Positions 1 through 8,417 of a stretch of DNA of 64,000 nt are shown piece by piece; the first letter of the stretch is position 1, and the number at the start of each line of letters is the position of its first letter. This DNA comes from Thermoplasmata archaeon (GTDB taxonomy: Archaea; Thermoplasmatota; Thermoplasmata; Lutacidiplasmatales; UBA184). The stretch lies in the NCBI GenBank assembly GCA_022750195.1, contig JAKIWE010000001.1:742672-806671 (forward strand). Direction: 5' to 3'. The notes below the pieces were generated by a model. The model did not search any database. It saw only the letters and a program-made list of their open reading frames with translations, and was not told the origin of the DNA. The translations under genes and the position numbers were made by a program.

Positions 1-206
1 AACGCCGCGAACAGGAACCGGCCGGCGATCGCGAAGATCCCCAACGTGGCGCCCAACACGACGACGGCGCGGCGGAGCACGACCGCGCGGTCGACGTCGG
101 TGAAGCCGTCGGTCAGGCCCACGAAGAACGGGAGCGTTCCGAACGGGTCGACGATGGCGAAGATGCTCACGGTCACCGCGAGGAAGAATCCGATCTCGTT
201 GATCAT
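1..206 (-). CDS. MarC-family integral membrane protein (C-terminus cut by window edge)
   Basis: The reverse strand reads from an ATG at 206 to the window edge and gives about 68 residues. They begin MINEIGFFLAVTVSIFAIVD, followed by PFGTLPFFVGLTDGF and then an RRAVVVLGATLGIFAIAG segment. The pattern of a first membrane helix ending in a D/N-P-hydrophobic-G motif, then a short polar loop and a second helix, is typical of the MarC family (multi-spanning membrane proteins of uncertain function, about 200 residues). Only the first third is present. The start is the first ATG in frame. The gene lies 54 nt downstream of the metzincin-like gene on the same strand, so the two may be co-transcribed. 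The family call rests on the N-terminal pattern alone. Confidence 0.7.
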   Translation of the reverse strand, partial: MINEIGFFLAVTVSIFAIVDPFGTLPFFVGLTDGFTDVDRAVVLRRAVVVLGATLGIFAIAGRFLFAA

Positions 207-260
207 CGCGTCGGCCGCCGCGCCCGTGGGGGCGGCACGGGTATTGACCGTTGCGAGGGC

Positions 261-1151
261 CTACTTGGAGGTCGACGGGAGAGGCGGGGATCCCCGGCGG
301 TGGGCTCGTCGATGGTACACCACCACCGCCAGCGCGCCTCCGAAGACGGCGGCAAGCACCACACAGGGGAGGACCTCCAGCACGATGACCGTCGAGCGGA
401 CGGTGCTGAGGTCCTGGAGGTCGGCCGAGCCGAATTGGGTCGGCGGGCCGCCGCCGAGGAGACCGGAGAGGATAGCGGTCGTGTCCACGGCCCAGTACAT
501 GACGTCGTTCGGGTCGGCGGAGTGGTACGGATGCGCGGGGTCCTCGTTCGGCGCGGAGCCGACGATCCCGACCAGCCCGAGCTCGTGTCCGAACTCGTGG
601 ATCATGACGGTGCTCGTCACCGCCGCCGACCCGCCAGCGGCGGCGATCGTCGCGGGGAACACCGCGATCGAGCTCCCGAAGTACGCGAGCCCGATCACTG
701 AGGAGTCCCCGGCGTAGCTGCCGGGGACGAACAGGTAGAACAGCGACATTTGTCCCGGTCCCGGCCACGTGGTCCGAGTGGCGGCTTCCAAGTTCCAGAG
801 GTCGGCCGTCGTGAACGAGGTGGCCGTCGAATGGATCGTCTCCACCTCGAAGCTGATCGACATCTTGCTGAGCGTCTCGTTCATCCGCATCCACAGTAGC
901 CCGACCGAAGCCCCCGTCGGCCCTTCGCCCGGCGGAGCGGCGATCTCCACGACGAGTCGGTCGTCGGGAAAGCCGTTCAGCAACTGGTGAGCCTCCGAGC
1001 CGACCGGCGCTAGTCGTTCTGCCTGGGGCGGGTCGAGGCCGTACCACCCGAGCACGACGCCGAAGAGGACCGGCACGAGCAACAGGCCAAGGACGTACAG
1101 GATCACGGTCCGCCGACGGAAGAGGCGGGGACGCCGGTTCGTCGATGCCAT
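261..1151 (-). CDS. Membrane-anchored metzincin-like zinc metalloprotease
   Basis: This 296-residue protein has an arginine-rich N-terminus followed by a transmembrane helix at about residues 15-37, a large domain expected outside the cell, and a second hydrophobic helix at about 255-278 before a basic tail. Residues 185-195 read HEFGHELGLVG, the extended zinc motif HExxHxxGxxG of metzincins with the catalytic Glu at 186. A methionine in DVMYWA about 30 residues later could be the Met-turn. A signal anchor plus zinc motif suggests a cell-surface endopeptidase; substrate and exact subfamily are unknown. The ATG at 1151 follows a short leader. It is divergent from the winged-helix gene at 1235. 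Confidence 0.8.
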   Translation of the reverse strand: MASTNRRPRLFRRRTVILYVLGLLLVPVLFGVVLGWYGLDPPQAERLAPVGSEAHQLLNGFPDDRLVVEIAAPPGEGPTGASVGLLWMRMNETLSKMSISFEVETIHSTATSFTTADLWNLEAATRTTWPGPGQMSLFYLFVPGSYAGDSSVIGLAYFGSSIAVFPATIAAAGGSAAVTSTVMIHEFGHELGLVGIVGSAPNEDPAHPYHSADPNDVMYWAVDTTAILSGLLGGGPPTQFGSADLQDLSTVRSTVIVLEVLPCVVLAAVFGGALAVVVYHRRAHRRGSPPLPSTSK

Positions 1152-1234
1152 TCGCCCGGGTCTAGGCGCGCCAGCCCCCTATAGGACCCCCGCGAACCAC
1201 ACTCAAATTAAGTTGCAGGTCTGATAGGAGTCCG

Positions 1235-1621
1235 GTGGCGGACCGGCGGTACAAGGGCTATCGGATCTACGCCTACATCGCCCTGGCCCGGTTGTTCGCC
1301 GAGCTCAACCTGGACCTGCGGCAGGACGATGTGGTCCACCGCGCCGAGGCCGCGCTCGCTTCCTACTCAGGCCGGATCTCGAAAGAGGAGGTTCTGCACG
1401 CCATCCGCTCCAACTCCCACATGACCGAGAAGGTCCTTGAATTCCTGACCTCCGAGGGGTACGCCACCGTCCAGCGTGACGACCGCGGCTACGACATCCG
1501 GATCACGCCCGCCGGCGTCGACCACCTGAGGAAGTACAATCAATTCTACCGCGACCTGTACCGCTCCGAGCTCGACCAACACTACCGGTTCGTGCGACCG
1601 CCGGAGTGGATGAAGGGCTGA
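1235..1621 (+). CDS. Small winged-helix DNA-binding regulator
   Basis: The protein has 128 residues and starts with GTG, preceded by GGAG at 1227-1230. The middle (about residues 45-100) has the helix-helix-helix-hairpin order of a winged helix: an ISKEEVLHAIRSNSHMTEKV helical stretch, then a region with LEFLTSEGYATVQRDDRGYD and ITPAGVDHLRKY. That last part matches the wing and final helix seen in many archaeal PadR/ArnR-like wHTH proteins. No ligand domain is present, and the tail is rich in aromatic and charged residues. An AT-rich stretch at 1204-1211 is the likely promoter, shared with the divergent protease gene at 1151, which it might regulate. Target unknown. Confidence 0.75.
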   Translation: MADRRYKGYRIYAYIALARLFAELNLDLRQDDVVHRAEAALASYSGRISKEEVLHAIRSNSHMTEKVLEFLTSEGYATVQRDDRGYDIRITPAGVDHLRKYNQFYRDLYRSELDQHYRFVRPPEWMKG

Positions 1622-1633
1622 GCCCTGCGGCGC

Positions 1634-2446
1634 TTACGGCACGCCGAGGACATGAGGGACGAAGTCGTAGCTCCCGTCCGCGTTCTCGCTGATCACTTCG
1701 AGGCTGGCCCGATAGCTCCCGAGCCCCCGACGGAAGACGACCGGGTGACCGACCGCGTACTCGTACGCGTCCTCGGGTAGGGGCGCGGTCTTCGGCCGGA
1801 GCAGGATCAGTCGGACCACCGCCCCGGGAAGCTGGGGGGCGACGGCGAGAGCGTCGGTCTCCATCCGCCGAAGGTCGTCGATGCTCACCGTCTCCGGCGC
1901 GATGCGCCCGAGCACGGAAAAGCCCCGGTCCCCTCGACCGAGGGCGCGCCAGAGCGTCCCTCCGCGGCGGGTGACCACGATGTCGAAGGGCCGCGCCGCC
2001 CCGGGCGCGGAAAGCTGCACCCGGTAGCGCATCGCGCCGGGGTCCTCCCGGACGGTCGACTCGACGGTGGGGCTCGACTGAACCAGGTAGCGACCGAGCC
2101 GTTCTACCGGCGTACGTCCCTCGGGGATCTTCACGACGGGATCGGCGTCCCGCACGAGTCGGATCGAACGGTGGCGTTGTACGAAGGAGCCGAAGAACCG
2201 GTCGGTGCGGCGCAGTAGGCTCAAGGCGATGACGCCGGCGACGAGGCCGAAGAAGCTCAACACCGCGAGCAGCGGCGTCGACCCGATCGTCACCAGCGTT
2301 ACGAACGCCGTGAGGACGATCCAGACGACCACGATCGACGCGGTGTACCGATACATCCGACGGACGGTTGGGGCCATCTCGGCCGCCCGGTCGGCCAGGT
2401 CGAAGATCGCCGAGATCGGGTCCTCCACTCCGGAGGGGTCCACCAC
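1634..2446 (-). CDS. Membrane protein with two transmembrane helices and a soluble C-terminal domain
   Basis: I take the GTG at 2446 as start because a TATA-like TTATCTA (about 2470) and a GGAGG-rich stretch lie just upstream, and because longer versions run into the promoter of the divergent gene at 2502. The product is about 270 residues. A short amphipathic N-terminus (ISAIFDLADRAAEM) is followed by two closely spaced hydrophobic helices at about 33-58 and 64-82. A 180-residue soluble region then follows, rich in beta-prone segments such as GAMRYRVQLSAPG and RPFDIVVTRRGG. I recognise no family. The frame is open throughout with codon use like its neighbours. It converges on the wHTH gene ending at 1621. 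Confidence 0.65.
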   Translation of the reverse strand: MVDPSGVEDPISAIFDLADRAAEMAPTVRRMYRYTASIVVVWIVLTAFVTLVTIGSTPLLAVLSFFGLVAGVIALSLLRRTDRFFGSFVQRHRSIRLVRDADPVVKIPEGRTPVERLGRYLVQSSPTVESTVREDPGAMRYRVQLSAPGAARPFDIVVTRRGGTLWRALGRGDRGFSVLGRIAPETVSIDDLRRMETDALAVAPQLPGAVVRLILLRPKTAPLPEDAYEYAVGHPVVFRRGLGSYRASLEVISENADGSYDFVPHVLGVP

Positions 2447-2501
2447 GTCCGAACCTTCCCCCTCCGGTAGATAAGACCCTCCGAAAGACAGGACCGGCCC
2501 G

Positions 2502-4049
2502 ATGATGCCGGTCGGACCATCGACCCCGGTCCCCTGGCTACAGCGGGTGAGCCCTACGACCGAGAGAACCGAACCCCGAGCGGAGCCTCGCGACCGACGA
2601 ACGAACGCCCACCGGACCAGTGCCGTTGCGGCGGTACTGCTGCTGGTCGGCGCGGCGACGCTCTTCCTCGCCGCGGGGGGCCTGCCGTCGGCCTCGGCGA
2701 CCCCCGCCGTCCCCCCGGGCACAGTGTGGGCGCAGCCGTCCTCGGTCGCCGGCCCCAGCGGAAGCTGGGCGTGGGGTGCGGAGGCGAACGTCTCGATCGG
2801 CGTCTCGTTCCTCGGAGCCTACAACGCCTCGCAGGCGCTGGTCGGCGGAAACCTGACGACGAGCGGGGCGTATCTGGCCGCCACCGAGAATGCCTCGCTC
2901 GGCTACGCGGTCTACGCGATCGTTAACGAGTCGAGCCCGAACGCGACTGCGCGCTACGTCACCGTCCAGGCCGCCGAGCTCCAGGTCGAGCGGCTGCACC
3001 TGGTCGCGAGCGGTGCGTTCCCGGTCGCTGGCACCTACCCCGTCGGAGCCGCCGTCCCGCTCGCTCCGCTCAACGTGAGCCTCGCCGCCTCGGTCGAGGT
3101 CCTCAGCGTCTACCTCGCCTACGTGAACTACACGGCCGGAGCGAACGGCTCGCTCGCCGTCGTCAACGAGCATGTCGCCTTCGCGCGGGCGGTGAACATC
3201 TCGCTCGACGCGGTGAACTTCCCCAATGTCACGTCGACCGTGCCGAACTCGACGACGCTCAAGTATGTCACAGGCGCGATCACCGAGCAAGCGTACGTCG
3301 CGATCGACCTCACGGCGAACTTCACGCCGGCGCTGCCCATCATCGAGGGGCCGCTGTTCGTCGGGAAGAGCTGGTGGGCGAACTCGACCGTCGCCTTCCG
3401 GGGGGTCGCGAACTCGGCGTCGCTCGTCACCGCGCACGCGGGGGGCGCCACGTACCAAGCGGCCAACTCCGGGGCGACCGCCGTCAACCTGACGACGTCG
3501 GTCCACCTCCATCTCGCGGTCACCGGTACGACCACGATCGTCTATCCGAACGGGCAGAACGAGACCGACTACGTGATCACGGTGGAGAACGGCAACGGCT
3601 CCTCCGTGTTGGTCGCGAACGGGCTCGTCGTGTTGCCCGGCCAGGACCCGACGCACAGCGCCGGCGTCACCTCGGCCGTGGCGGAGCACCCGGCGGCCGC
3701 GGCCGCGACGCCCGCGACGGCCGCCCCCACGCGCGCGGTCTATTCCCCGGTGCGCAAGATGGTCGACTCTCAGCAGACGACGCCGTCCTCGGGGAAGAGC
3801 GTGACCGCCGTGCCCCTCTCGGTGAGCAACGCGAAAGAGTCGATGCGTTCGCTCGGTGCGCCGGCTCGGCCGGTGGCGCACGCCACCGGCTCGGCGGCCC
3901 CCTTCCTCGTCGCGCTCCTGCTCGGCGGGGTGGTGGTGACGGTAGTCCTGGTACGCCGCGCACGGCGGCGCCCCCCAGCTATGGGCACGAGCGACGCGTC
4001 CAACGGCACGCTCCGCGCGAGCGTCCCCGCGGGAGCACGGTTGGGCTAG
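2502..4049 (+). CDS. Secreted, membrane-anchored glycoprotein-like protein
   Basis: The protein has about 515 residues. A basic N-terminal stretch precedes a signal/anchor helix (about 40-62, VAAVLLLVGAATLFLAAGG). A 400-residue Ser/Thr/Asn/Ala-rich region with more than ten N-x-S/T sequons follows, then a Pro/Ala/Thr-rich stalk, a C-terminal transmembrane helix at about 465-487 and an Arg-rich stop-transfer tail. This is the layout of an archaeal surface glycoprotein. It resembles the protein at 45579-47027, which has the same order and a matching start of the mature domain (WAWGAEANVSI here, WAYGTEKWVNVTI there), so the two are probably paralogues. The start is uncertain; a later GTG would also keep the signal helix. 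Function unknown. Confidence 0.7.
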   Translation: MMPVGPSTPVPWLQRVSPTTERTEPRAEPRDRRTNAHRTSAVAAVLLLVGAATLFLAAGGLPSASATPAVPPGTVWAQPSSVAGPSGSWAWGAEANVSIGVSFLGAYNASQALVGGNLTTSGAYLAATENASLGYAVYAIVNESSPNATARYVTVQAAELQVERLHLVASGAFPVAGTYPVGAAVPLAPLNVSLAASVEVLSVYLAYVNYTAGANGSLAVVNEHVAFARAVNISLDAVNFPNVTSTVPNSTTLKYVTGAITEQAYVAIDLTANFTPALPIIEGPLFVGKSWWANSTVAFRGVANSASLVTAHAGGATYQAANSGATAVNLTTSVHLHLAVTGTTTIVYPNGQNETDYVITVENGNGSSVLVANGLVVLPGQDPTHSAGVTSAVAEHPAAAAATPATAAPTRAVYSPVRKMVDSQQTTPSSGKSVTAVPLSVSNAKESMRSLGAPARPVAHATGSAAPFLVALLLGGVVVTVVLVRRARRRPPAMGTSDASNGTLRASVPAGARLG

Positions 4050-4136
4050 CCGAGGCGGACCGTACCGAGTGGAACGAAACGAAGGAGGTGGTCGAAAAGT
4101 GGGAAAGGGTTGAACCGAAGAGGGCTCGGCGCCCGC

Positions 4137-4295
4137 TTAGGGGTGCCGGGCCATCTTCAGCACTTCTTCGTGCGTGGTTTCTTTCTGGTGAGCGTTCTTC
4201 GTGTGCCACTGAACGAGGGCCACGAGCTCCTTCTGGTCCTTCGAGATGACCTCGAATCCGTCGTCACACGCTACCTTCCACCGTCCGCATCCCAT
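4137..4295 (-). CDS. Small DUF1059-family protein
   Basis: A 52-residue protein runs from an ATG at 4295 to TAA at 4137. It starts MGCGRWKVACDDGFEVISKD, continues with QKELVALVQWHTKNAHQKE and ends THEEVLKMARHP. The C-x(n)-C-x-D-x-G-F start, the central helix with H-x(4)-AH and the final T-x-E-x-L helix match DUF1059 small proteins, which are widespread in archaea and bacteria and sometimes described as small metal-binding proteins; no activity is established. A TATA-like element (CATATACC on this strand, 4343-4350) lies about 50 nt upstream. The gene is isolated between the convergent glycoprotein gene and the lyase gene. Confidence 0.8.
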   Translation of the reverse strand: MGCGRWKVACDDGFEVISKDQKELVALVQWHTKNAHQKETTHEEVLKMARHP

Positions 4296-4342
4296 GTTCG
4301 TTCCCTCCCCGATGACTCGGGCACTAACCCCAGTCGCTCAGA

Positions 4343-4350
4343 GGTATATG
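4343..4350 (-). promoter_or_regulatory. TATA-like element for the DUF1059 gene
   Basis: The reverse strand reads CATATACC, an AT-rich island in GC-rich sequence, about 50 nt upstream of the ATG at 4295. This would give a leader of about 20-25 nt. Confidence 0.45.
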
Positions 4351-4387
4351 TCTCTACGGAAAGTTCCGATTTTCCTGGGCACAGCGT

Positions 4388-5830
4388 TCAGGGGCGACCG
4401 GTCGCGAGCTTCGCCACCGGGGCGGTGACGGCTTCAGCAGGGGGCGCGGGGCCGAACCGGGCCGTAAAGTGGCGAAGTCGCTCGGGCGCCTCGAGCATCA
4501 AGAGCCCACGGACCGTCGCACGGCGATTCCAGACGGCGATCACGGTCCGCGCCACGTGGGCCAGGTGCGAGGAGGAGTAGACCCGCCGAGGGATCGCCAT
4601 CCTCACGAGGGAGAGCTCGGGCGCGGTCGGGTCGTCGTTCGCCTTCTCACCTCGGAATACTTCCCCGATCTCGACGGTACGAACCCCGCCTTCGCGGTAG
4701 AGCTCGACGACGATCGATTGCCCCGGGAACTGCTCGGGGGGAACGTGCGGTAGGAATCGGTGAGCGTCGAGGTACACTCCGTGACCCCCCGTGGGCTCGA
4801 CCAGCGGGACGCCGGCGGCCGAGAGCAAGGACGCGAGGTAGCGCACCTGGCCGATCCGGTGGCGGAGATAGTCGAGGTCGGTCGCTTCCTCGAGCCCGAT
4901 CGCCATCGCCTCCAGGTCTCGACGGGCGAGACCACCGTACGTCGGGAATCCCTCGAACAGGATCAACTGCTCTTTGATCCGGTTCGCGAGCTCGACGTCC
5001 CGGGTGACGACGAACCCTCCGATGTTGACCAGCCCGTCCTTCTTCGCCGACATCGTCGCTCCGTCGACGAGGTCGAAGACCGTCCGTCCGATCTCCCGGA
5101 TCGAGCGGTCCGCGAACTCCGCTTCGCGTTCGCGCACGAAGTAGGCGTTCTCCGCCCACCGGCACATGTCCAGATAGACCGGTACGCCGTGCCGGTGGCT
5201 CACGGCCGCGACCTCCCGGAGGTTCGCGACCGAGACCGGCTGACCTCCTCCGGTGTTGTTCGTGATGGTCACCATCACGAGCGGCACCCGACGGGCTCCC
5301 TCGGCGGCGAGGAGGGTCTCGAGACGGGCGACGTCCACGTTCCCCTTGAACGGGTGGAGGCTCGTCGGGTCGTACGCTTCGCGGATGGCGAGGTCCATCG
5401 GACGCCCCCCGGCGTGGACCACGTGGGCGCGCGTCGTGTCGAAGTGCATGTTGTTCGGGACGATCTGCCCGGGGTGCACGAGCTGGGAAAGCAGGAGGTG
5501 CTCAGCGGCCCGCCCCTGGTGGGCCGGGATGACGTGGGAGAAGCCGGTCAGGTCGCGGACGACGCGCTCGAAGTGAGCGAAGTTCCGGCTGCCCGCGTAG
5601 CTCTCGTCGCCGACCATGAGCCCGCCCCACTGCCGGTCGCTCATCGCCGAGGTGCCGGAGTCGGTCAGGAGGTCGATCGTCACCTCGTCCGAGGTGAGAT
5701 TGAAGAGATTGTAGCCGGCCCGCTCTAGCGCGGCCTCGCGACCGGGCCGGTCCAGCAGCGGGAGCCGTTCGACGACCTTGACCTTGTACGGCTCCATCGG
5801 ACCCTCCGGGGGAGCCGTTGGAGAACTCAT
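4388..5830 (-). CDS. tnaA: Tryptophanase-like beta-eliminating lyase (PLP enzyme)
   Basis: The 480-residue protein belongs to the tryptophanase/tyrosine phenol-lyase family, which cleaves the amino acid side chain to indole (or phenol), pyruvate and ammonia with pyridoxal phosphate. Motifs include IDLLTDSGTSAMS, GDESYAGSRNF, the substrate-site stretch IPAHQGRAAEH, TNNTGGGQPVS, DMCRWAENAYF (PLP-ring Asp and its Arg partner, about 221-224) and SAKKDG with the PLP lysine at about 263-264. Near the C-terminus LRHFTARF has His where tryptophanases have it; tyrosine phenol-lyases have Phe, so tryptophanase is favoured. A TATA element at 5851-5860 sits where a leaderless transcript would begin at the ATG at 5830. 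A second ATG at 5797 has a GGAGGG site and remains possible. No tryptophan permease gene is adjacent. Confidence 0.85.
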   Translation of the reverse strand: MSSPTAPPEGPMEPYKVKVVERLPLLDRPGREAALERAGYNLFNLTSDEVTIDLLTDSGTSAMSDRQWGGLMVGDESYAGSRNFAHFERVVRDLTGFSHVIPAHQGRAAEHLLLSQLVHPGQIVPNNMHFDTTRAHVVHAGGRPMDLAIREAYDPTSLHPFKGNVDVARLETLLAAEGARRVPLVMVTITNNTGGGQPVSVANLREVAAVSHRHGVPVYLDMCRWAENAYFVREREAEFADRSIREIGRTVFDLVDGATMSAKKDGLVNIGGFVVTRDVELANRIKEQLILFEGFPTYGGLARRDLEAMAIGLEEATDLDYLRHRIGQVRYLASLLSAAGVPLVEPTGGHGVYLDAHRFLPHVPPEQFPGQSIVVELYREGGVRTVEIGEVFRGEKANDDPTAPELSLVRMAIPRRVYSSSHLAHVARTVIAVWNRRATVRGLLMLEAPERLRHFTARFGPAPPAEAVTAPVAKLATGRP

Positions 5831-5850
5831 TCGGCCTCCGAGCCGACCCG

Positions 5851-5860
5851 GCGTATTTAG
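5851..5860 (-). promoter_or_regulatory. TATA box of the tryptophanase-like gene
   Basis: The reverse strand reads CTAAATACGC. Its centre is about 26 nt upstream of the ATG at 5830, the spacing expected for an archaeal leaderless start. Confidence 0.55.
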
Positions 5861-5960
5861 ACCTCGGCCCGCCGTAAGTCCGGCGCGGAGACCCTCCGGG
5901 GAGTACAAATTAGCGCGGAGGCTCCAAATACCCTACCCGTACAAGCACGTATTAATACGT

Positions 5961-7799
5961 ATGACAGCGACGCACCGTCCGCTCTGGACGGTCGCGGCGA
6001 TCGCGACCGTCGCCCTCATCGCCTTCGGCGGGCTCCTCGGAGCCCACCCTGCCGCGCAGCCGTCGTCCGCCGCACGGAGCGCCGCTCCGTTCACGGCGAT
6101 GACGACCTCTGCGACACCCGCGAGCGCCACCTGGACCCATCTCCCGTCCGTCAACGGCGCGGTCCCGCCGCTCCGCACCGGCGCGATGGCCGCCTACGAC
6201 GGCTGGGACGGGTACTACGTCCTCTTTGGGGGCTGCAGTCGGATCTGCCCGATGGGGGACACCTGGATCTACCTCCACGGCGCGTGGACGAACCTCACCG
6301 CGAACCTCACCACCGCGCCGGCGCCGCGGTCCGGGGCGTCGATGGTCTACGACCCGTCGAACCTCGGCGTGGTCCTCTTCGGTGGAAAGACCGCGAGCGG
6401 GGTCACGGCCGACACGTGGGTGTACCGTACCGGTCAGTGGCATCAGCTTGCGACGGCGAACTCCTTCGCTCCTTCCGCTCGGTACGGCGCCTCCTTTGCG
6501 GCCGACCTCCGCGACCGTCAGGACGTCCTCTTCGGCGGGACCGACACGAACGGCACCGTCCTCAGCGACACGTGGATCCTCTCGAACGGGGCCTGGCAGC
6601 CGCTCCCGACCGGAAGCTCGCCGGCTCCTCCTGCGCGGACCGGTGCGATGGCCGTCTTCTACCCCCAGCCCCGGTACGTCCTCCTCTTCGGAGGGCAGAA
6701 CTCCGCGGGAGCCGCGCTCGCGGACTCGTGGACGTTCTACGCTGGATCTTGGCAGGCGCTCACTTCGGCGAGTAGTTCGCAGCCGGCCGGTCGCGTCGCG
6801 GCCACCCTCGACTTCGACCCGTTCTACGGAGCGCTCATGCTCGTGGGGGGCGCCGCGAACGGGACGGTCATGAGCGACACGTGGTTGTTCAACGAAGGGG
6901 TCTGGGAGAACCTCACTTCGGTCATCGGTCGGTCGCCGACCCCGCGCAGCGGCGCGGCCGGCGCCTACGACCTCGTGGACGGCTACACGCTCCTCTTCGG
7001 CGGTTCCGCGGGCAAGTCCCTTGCCTCCGCGAGCTGGATCTTCGTCCACCCGCTCGCGGCGCAGGTCGCCGCGACCCCCACCACCGTGGCCCCCGGCGCG
7101 ACCGTGACCTTCGGGGCGTACGCGCAGGGCGGGATCATGCCGTACCGGTTCATCTGGCACTTTGGCGACCAGAGCGCTCCGAGCAACGCCTCGTCGACCA
7201 CGCACGCCTACGCCACGGCCGGATCGTACAGGGCTCAACTGACGGCCTACGATGCCCGGAACGCGCAGGTGATCACGTACACCTCCATCGTCGTCACCTA
7301 CCCGCCCCTCGTCCTGCAACTGACCGCAGTTCCGACGCCGATCGTGGCGACGGAGAACGCGACGTTCGTCGCCACCAGCTTTGGGGGCACCGGGAGTCTC
7401 GTCTTCGCTTGGACCGGTCTGCCGGCCACGTGCGGGGCCCCGACGACCTCGAACGTCTCCTGCCGGTTCACCGTCCCCGGGAGCTACCTAGTGAGCGTCA
7501 CCGCGAGCGACGTGCACGGCGATGCCGCGTCCGCCTCGACCCACCTGCTGGTCACCGCCCTGACGACCGCGTCGCTCACGGCCGTCCCGCCGAGTGCCGC
7601 GGTGGCCACGTTCGACCGGTTCGGCTGGGTACTGGTCCCGCCGCTCGCCGGTGCCACGATCATGGCGGCGCTCTCCGCCTGGGTCACCTACATCGCGTGG
7701 AAGCGGGCGAAACTGCACCCGTCCGGCCCGCAGCTCCTCTGCTACATGCCGGCCGAGTGGAAGGAGACTCCGGACGACTTCCAGCCGCCCCCGGCGTAA
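5961..7799 (+). CDS. Kelch-repeat/PKD cell-surface protein
   Basis: The protein has 612 residues from the ATG at 5961; an AT-rich CCAAATACC at 5925-5933 fits a leaderless start. A signal helix (about 9-28) leads into six kelch-type blades, each with a Y/V-LFGG core (YYVLFGG, VVLFGG, DVLFGG, YVLLFGG, LMLVGG, TLLFGG) and a D-T-W-x-x-x-x-G-x-W segment, together enough for a beta-propeller (about 60-370). A PKD domain with FIWHFGDQSAPS follows, then a second Ig-like domain with two Cys that could pair. A transmembrane helix (about 557-580) and a short cytoplasmic tail end the protein. It is one of four such proteins in this window. A role in surface adhesion or glycan binding is inferred from the architecture only. 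Confidence 0.8.
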   Translation: MTATHRPLWTVAAIATVALIAFGGLLGAHPAAQPSSAARSAAPFTAMTTSATPASATWTHLPSVNGAVPPLRTGAMAAYDGWDGYYVLFGGCSRICPMGDTWIYLHGAWTNLTANLTTAPAPRSGASMVYDPSNLGVVLFGGKTASGVTADTWVYRTGQWHQLATANSFAPSARYGASFAADLRDRQDVLFGGTDTNGTVLSDTWILSNGAWQPLPTGSSPAPPARTGAMAVFYPQPRYVLLFGGQNSAGAALADSWTFYAGSWQALTSASSSQPAGRVAATLDFDPFYGALMLVGGAANGTVMSDTWLFNEGVWENLTSVIGRSPTPRSGAAGAYDLVDGYTLLFGGSAGKSLASASWIFVHPLAAQVAATPTTVAPGATVTFGAYAQGGIMPYRFIWHFGDQSAPSNASSTTHAYATAGSYRAQLTAYDARNAQVITYTSIVVTYPPLVLQLTAVPTPIVATENATFVATSFGGTGSLVFAWTGLPATCGAPTTSNVSCRFTVPGSYLVSVTASDVHGDAASASTHLLVTALTTASLTAVPPSAAVATFDRFGWVLVPPLAGATIMAALSAWVTYIAWKRAKLHPSGPQLLCYMPAEWKETPDDFQPPPA

Positions 7800-7884
7800 C
7801 GGAAAGGTCGGTCTCGCGAACTCACTTCGCGACCGTACCTTTCGCGCGGGCAGAGTTAAATCGCCGACCTCGGTGGGCTCGCCC

Positions 7885-8328
7885 ATGGCGGCGATGCGGT
7901 CGGCAGAAGCGACGTGGCAGCGTGACCTCTTGCACGGCGAGGGGCGGGTCAAGCCCAGCGGCGGCTCGTGGCCCGAAGTGGGGATCAGCTGGTCCGCGAG
8001 GACGGAACAGCTCGGCGGCCGCACGAGCCCGGAAGAGCTGCTCGCCGCCGCTCACGGCAGCTGTTTTTCCATGGCGCTCTCAAATACCCTCGCCAAGATG
8101 CAGCTTCCTCCGACCGAGATCGCGGTCAAGGCCGTGGCGACGTTCGACAAGGTCGGCGACGGGTGGAAGGTCACGACGATGGACCTGCACGTGGAGGGGA
8201 GCGTCCCCGGCGCGACCGCCGCCCAGTTCGAGGAGGCTGCGAAGGGCGCCGGCTCGGGCTGCCCCATCTCGAAGGCTCTCGCTGGCAACGTCGATATCCG
8301 CGTTCACGCAAAGCTACGAGGCGCCTAG
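7885..8328 (+). CDS. OsmC/Ohr-family peroxide-reducing protein
   Basis: This 147-residue protein fits the OsmC/Ohr family of thiol-dependent hydroperoxide reductases that protect the cytoplasm from organic peroxides. The two expected Cys are present: one in HGSCFSMAL at about residue 60 and one in GSGCPISKAL at about 130, matching the peroxidatic and resolving positions. The segment TSPEELLAAAHGSC is the family's central signature. The length is typical of the short OsmC branch. The first ATG in frame after an AT-rich GAGTTAAAT (7854-7862) was chosen as start. It converges on the HtrA-like gene. Confidence 0.88.
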   Translation: MAAMRSAEATWQRDLLHGEGRVKPSGGSWPEVGISWSARTEQLGGRTSPEELLAAAHGSCFSMALSNTLAKMQLPPTEIAVKAVATFDKVGDGWKVTTMDLHVEGSVPGATAAQFEEAAKGAGSGCPISKALAGNVDIRVHAKLRGA

Positions 8329-8417
8329 CTTCCCTGGTTCGCCCCCGGGTGATTCGGGCGCCTTGAGGCGTCTCCCGCCTCGGTGGGCCCGGGTCAGGAG
8401 AGGGTTCCAGCCGGCGG

